A stretch of 8,682 bases of DNA from positions 1-8,682 of the forward strand of contig JALVDG010000330.1 in the NCBI GenBank assembly GCA_027009095.1, read 5' to 3'. Positions 6,524 to 8,682 of the stretch are shown one piece after another. Position numbers and translations under genes: made by a program. Positions within the stretch are counted from its first letter, which is position 1. Each line of letters starts with the position of its first letter. The notes under the pieces were generated by a model, which had not been told where the DNA came from, did not search any database, and was given only the letters and a program-made list of their open reading frames with translations. This DNA is from Thiotrichaceae bacterium. Its GTDB lineage: Bacteria > Pseudomonadota > Gammaproteobacteria > Thiotrichales > Thiotrichaceae.

Positions 6524-7579
6524 ATGTCCGCAGGAATTATATACGGCATTTTTATCATCTTATCCGCAGCACTTTTCATTGGCTGGTATTTCTTAATAAA
6601 AAAAATTCGTAGTAAAACAAGCTTGTCATCAGAAGTGCTTTTTTTATTATCAGTCGGAATACTTCTTCTTATTATTTTATTTATTTGGCGCGGCTTTAAT
6701 AGTTTGGAAGGATGGGATAGTGGTTCGTCAGCAGAACAAGAAGAACAAATTCATAACTTTACTCTCAATGTATACAAACCTTTAGTTTTTTCACGTGATA
6801 AAGTGGATGCAGAAATTAAAGATATGAATATCTTATTAGAAAATATAGATGACTTAATTTATGAGCATCCCCGTCATGCTAATTTACTGCTAAAAGTTAA
6901 AAAAATATGGAGTAGTGGTGTATACCAACTAAAAAAAGCACAAAAATCAGTTGATAAAGATGTGCGTCGTGCTTGGATTGCACACGATACGATGAATAAA
7001 AAAACGGTCGATTCTAAGTTTGCGAAAGAAGCGGTTAAGCTTGATAAAAAGATTAATGTTGAACTGAAAAAATTTAGAAAATTAATTATCAATGTACACG
7101 ACATGATTCGTAAAGACTTTAAAGTCATTCAAAAGCAATTAATGAGAGGAAAACCAGTTAGTCGAGATTTAAAAAATAATCGTAATAAACCTAATTTCAG
7201 TGAAGACACACACAAAAAACTATTAACCTTCTCAAGAACAATCGATCCATCAGTTCATGCAGAGTTATTAAAGCTAGCAGATGAGATTAAAATTACAGAA
7301 CAACGCCAAGAAAAAGTCAAAGAACATCTAAAAGATAACCCTGACCTCGCTGATCCTTTGATTAAAGTAATTGATTCTTGGAAAGAGGCAGAACAAGAAA
7401 ACAAAGACTATCAAGATCAAATTTTATATGCTTTAGAATCTGTATTACTAGGACGCAAACTAGGTTTACACAAAGACGACTACAGTATTATCTCAATGAA
7501 AAAAACGCTTAAAAAGCGTATACCCGCCATTATCAAAAAAGTACAACGTAGAAGAAATGCGATTGATAATAGTTATTAA
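6524..7579 (+). CDS. membrane-anchored helical (coiled-coil-like) protein of unknown function
   Basis: I do not recognise this protein. From the ATG at 6524 it has 351 residues. Two hydrophobic helices lie at about 4-26 and 37-56; the remaining 290 residues are highly charged and Lys-rich, with heptad-like Leu/Ile spacing (for example about 93-140, 165-205 and 245-310), suggesting a helical cytoplasmic or periplasmic domain. A GTG at 6458 would add 22 residues, but that segment (with NPQPPY) has no ribosome binding site, sits just after the terminator and runs through the twin dyads; the ATG at 6524 has AGGT seven bases upstream, so I prefer it. There are no cysteines or obvious catalytic motifs. 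It is 28 bases before tag on the same strand and probably cotranscribed with it. Confidence 0.72.
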   Translation: MSAGIIYGIFIILSAALFIGWYFLIKKIRSKTSLSSEVLFLLSVGILLLIILFIWRGFNSLEGWDSGSSAEQEEQIHNFTLNVYKPLVFSRDKVDAEIKDMNILLENIDDLIYEHPRHANLLLKVKKIWSSGVYQLKKAQKSVDKDVRRAWIAHDTMNKKTVDSKFAKEAVKLDKKINVELKKFRKLIINVHDMIRKDFKVIQKQLMRGKPVSRDLKNNRNKPNFSEDTHKKLLTFSRTIDPSVHAELLKLADEIKITEQRQEKVKEHLKDNPDLADPLIKVIDSWKEAEQENKDYQDQILYALESVLLGRKLGLHKDDYSIISMKKTLKKRIPAIIKKVQRRRNAIDNSY

Positions 7580-7607
7580 CCCGCTACCTTACTTAAAAGG
7601 AGCTTAA

Positions 7608-8198
7608 ATGTCAGACAATAAAATACGTTGTGAATGGGTTAGTGGAGGGAATGAGCTTTATTATGATTACCACGACAATGAATGGGGAGTTCCCGTACAC
7701 GACGATCGTTTACTGTTTGAGTTTCTAACATTAGAGGGCGCACAAGCAGGCTTAAGCTGGGCAATTGTTTTAAATAAGCGGGAAGGCTATCGAGAGCTAT
7801 TTGATAACTTCGATATAGAAAAAGTGGCTCAATATAATCAAGCTAAAATAGATGAGCTATTACAAAATCCCGCGATTATCAGAAATAAATCAAAAATAAA
7901 CTCAACCATCAACAATGCCCGTTTAATTTTAGAAATACAGAAAGAACACGGTAGCTTCGATGCCTATATCTGGCGTTTTGTAAATGGAAAAACAATCCAA
8001 AATAAATGGAAAAATATAAGCGAAGTACCGACAAGCACTAGCGAATCCGATGCCATGAGCAAAGCACTAAAGAAACAAGGCTTTAAATTTATAGGTACGA
8101 CTATTTGCTACGCTTTTATGCAAGCCACTGGCATGGTGAATGACCATAGTACTGATTGTTTTTGTTATAACAGTGTCACTACTCAGTATAATCAGTAA
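7608..8198 (+). CDS. tag: DNA-3-methyladenine glycosylase I
   Basis: A 196-residue base-excision-repair enzyme that removes 3-methyladenine from alkylated DNA in the cytosol. The zinc-binding set known for E. coli Tag (Cys4, His17, His175, Cys179) is matched by C8, H22, H180 and C184. The active-site region LEGAQAGLSW (42-51) supplies E43 and W51, equivalent to Glu38 and Trp46; Y21 matches Tyr16. WRFVNGK and the C-terminal ATGMVNDHSTDCFCY are also typical. The start is supported by AAGGAG six bases before the ATG. Length is slightly above the E. coli 187, because the last seven residues (VTTQYNQ) and the stop are encoded by a truncated copy of the interspersed repeat. All catalytic and zinc residues precede that tail, so the enzyme should be intact. 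It follows the helical membrane-protein gene by 28 bases. Confidence 0.96.
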   Translation: MSDNKIRCEWVSGGNELYYDYHDNEWGVPVHDDRLLFEFLTLEGAQAGLSWAIVLNKREGYRELFDNFDIEKVAQYNQAKIDELLQNPAIIRNKSKINSTINNARLILEIQKEHGSFDAYIWRFVNGKTIQNKWKNISEVPTSTSESDAMSKALKKQGFKFIGTTICYAFMQATGMVNDHSTDCFCYNSVTTQYNQ

Positions 8199-8203
8199 CT
8201 GCT
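8175..8203 (+). repeat. truncated third copy of the interspersed repeat, fused to the 3' end of tag
   Basis: By hand alignment, 24 of 29 positions match the left end of copy B (from 6226), in the same orientation. Compared with the reverse complement of copy A, it shares the stretch AGTAACTGCT-like end with only three substitutions and a two-base gap overall. The match stops where the second element begins at 8201-8203, so the remainder is lost. The tag stop codon (8196-8198) lies inside it. Confidence 0.6.
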
Positions 8204-8367
8204 AGGGCAATCGCACTTAAATTAGTGGCTTGCAAAATCAACTACTTAAAATTCACATAATTTTAAAATTCGTGAATTATATTTATTCGCAAAATTGCGA
8301 ACCTTGTAACTTGCTAATTTTAAAATGTTCATTAAAGTCAACTAAATTTAAGTGCGATTGCCCTAGC
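8201..8367. mobile_element. 167-bp MITE-like element with 23-bp perfect terminal inverted repeats
   Basis: GCTAGGGCAATCGCAC... from 8201 to 8223 is the exact reverse complement of 8345-8367, which ends ...GTGCGATTGCCCTAGC. The match extends one further base on each side (8200 and 8368). AACT flanks it at 8197-8200 and 8368-8371, a possible 4-base target duplication. The interior is AT-rich with a palindrome TTCGCAA-AA-TTGCGAA and no transposase coding capacity, so mobility would need an enzyme encoded elsewhere. The TIR resembles insertion-sequence ends, but I cannot name the parent family with confidence. Confidence 0.85.
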
Positions 8368-8368
8368 A

Positions 8369-8636
8369 ACTTTCCTTTTTCTTTAGCTGAATGTGTAGAG
8401 ATTTGTTATGATATTGCTTGGATGTTTTTACACTTATGAAACCTTGCTGAAGTAAAATTTGATGTTAAAACATATCCACTATTTACAGTATTTAGCTGAA
8501 AAAGGTAATTAAAAAATTTTCTGTATCTTATTGATTTTTGATGCTGGACTGGAATGCTCTGAATTGCTGATCAATGGTTTTTTTGTATTAGAACTGAAGT
8601 AAAAAAACAACTCATCCTTTTATCATATAGATACTG
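8369..8636. other. AT-rich sequence with no recognised gene
   Basis: I find no coding region, RNA gene or clear terminator here on either strand. Reading frames are interrupted often and any open ones lack start signals and protein-like composition. It separates the MITE-like element from the palindrome closing the window. Confidence 0.5.
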
Positions 8637-8682
8637 ATGAATTTATAGCACTCTTTTATATAAAAGAGTGCTATAAATTCAT
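8637..8682. repeat. perfect 46-bp palindrome at the window end
   Basis: ATGAATTTATAGCACTCTTT... from 8637 reads identically on the opposite strand through 8682, with its centre between 8659 and 8660 (TATA) and no loop. It may extend past the window. Possibilities are a bidirectional terminator-like hairpin, two abutting terminal repeats of a mobile element, or a protein-binding site. No feature nearby decides between these. Confidence 0.9.

Noticed and set aside
8230..8439. Open frame of 69 codons on the plus strand after tag
   Set aside because: It runs through the interior and right terminal repeat of the 167-bp element and out the other side, with no ribosome binding site and a non-protein-like composition.

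Overview
The window looks like an AT-rich chromosomal segment from a gammaproteobacterium. The evidence is an APH-fold (type II) homoserine kinase, a YcgL-domain protein, a Tag-type 3-methyladenine glycosylase and gammaproteobacterial-style Shine-Dalgarno sites. A sulfur-oxidising or methylotrophic group (Thiotrichales- or Methylococcales-like) would fit, but that is a guess from overall flavour, not a demonstrated assignment.

Layout. Positions 1-428 are AT-rich non-coding sequence. A tightly packed plus-strand operon follows (429-3526): a LOG-family nucleotide phosphoribohydrolase, homoserine kinase (thrB), a TusA-like sulfurtransferase and a cation diffusion facilitator (CDF) transporter. 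Each downstream start overlaps the preceding stop by 1, 13 and 11 bases. A convergent minus-strand cluster (4829 down to 3546) encodes a three-helix membrane protein with a possible Sm-like tail, a YcgL-domain protein, and a small gene that appears broken by a frameshift near its 5' end. A secreted protein of a recurrent but uncharacterised type lies at 5307-6203. It is followed by an intrinsic terminator, a membrane-anchored helical protein (6524-7579) and tag (7608-8198).

The most distinctive content is repeat architecture. Two roughly 143-bp elements, about 85% identical by hand alignment, lie in opposite orientations on either side of the secreted-protein gene (4853-4996 and 6226-6367). 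Each has palindromic ends and a nearby 8-base direct repeat, which suggests a small non-autonomous mobile element (MITE). A third, truncated copy forms the last codons and stop of tag (8175-8203). A different 167-bp MITE-like element with 23-base perfect terminal inverted repeats abuts it (8201-8367). The window ends in a perfect 46-base palindrome (8637-8682).

The genes do not form one obvious pathway. The first operon combines nucleotide salvage or detoxification, threonine synthesis, sulfur transfer and metal efflux. The CDF protein carries two CxxC pairs in its C-terminal extension, next to the sulfur-carrier gene, which is the most interesting functional link here. I do not see a defence system, CRISPR array or RNA gene.
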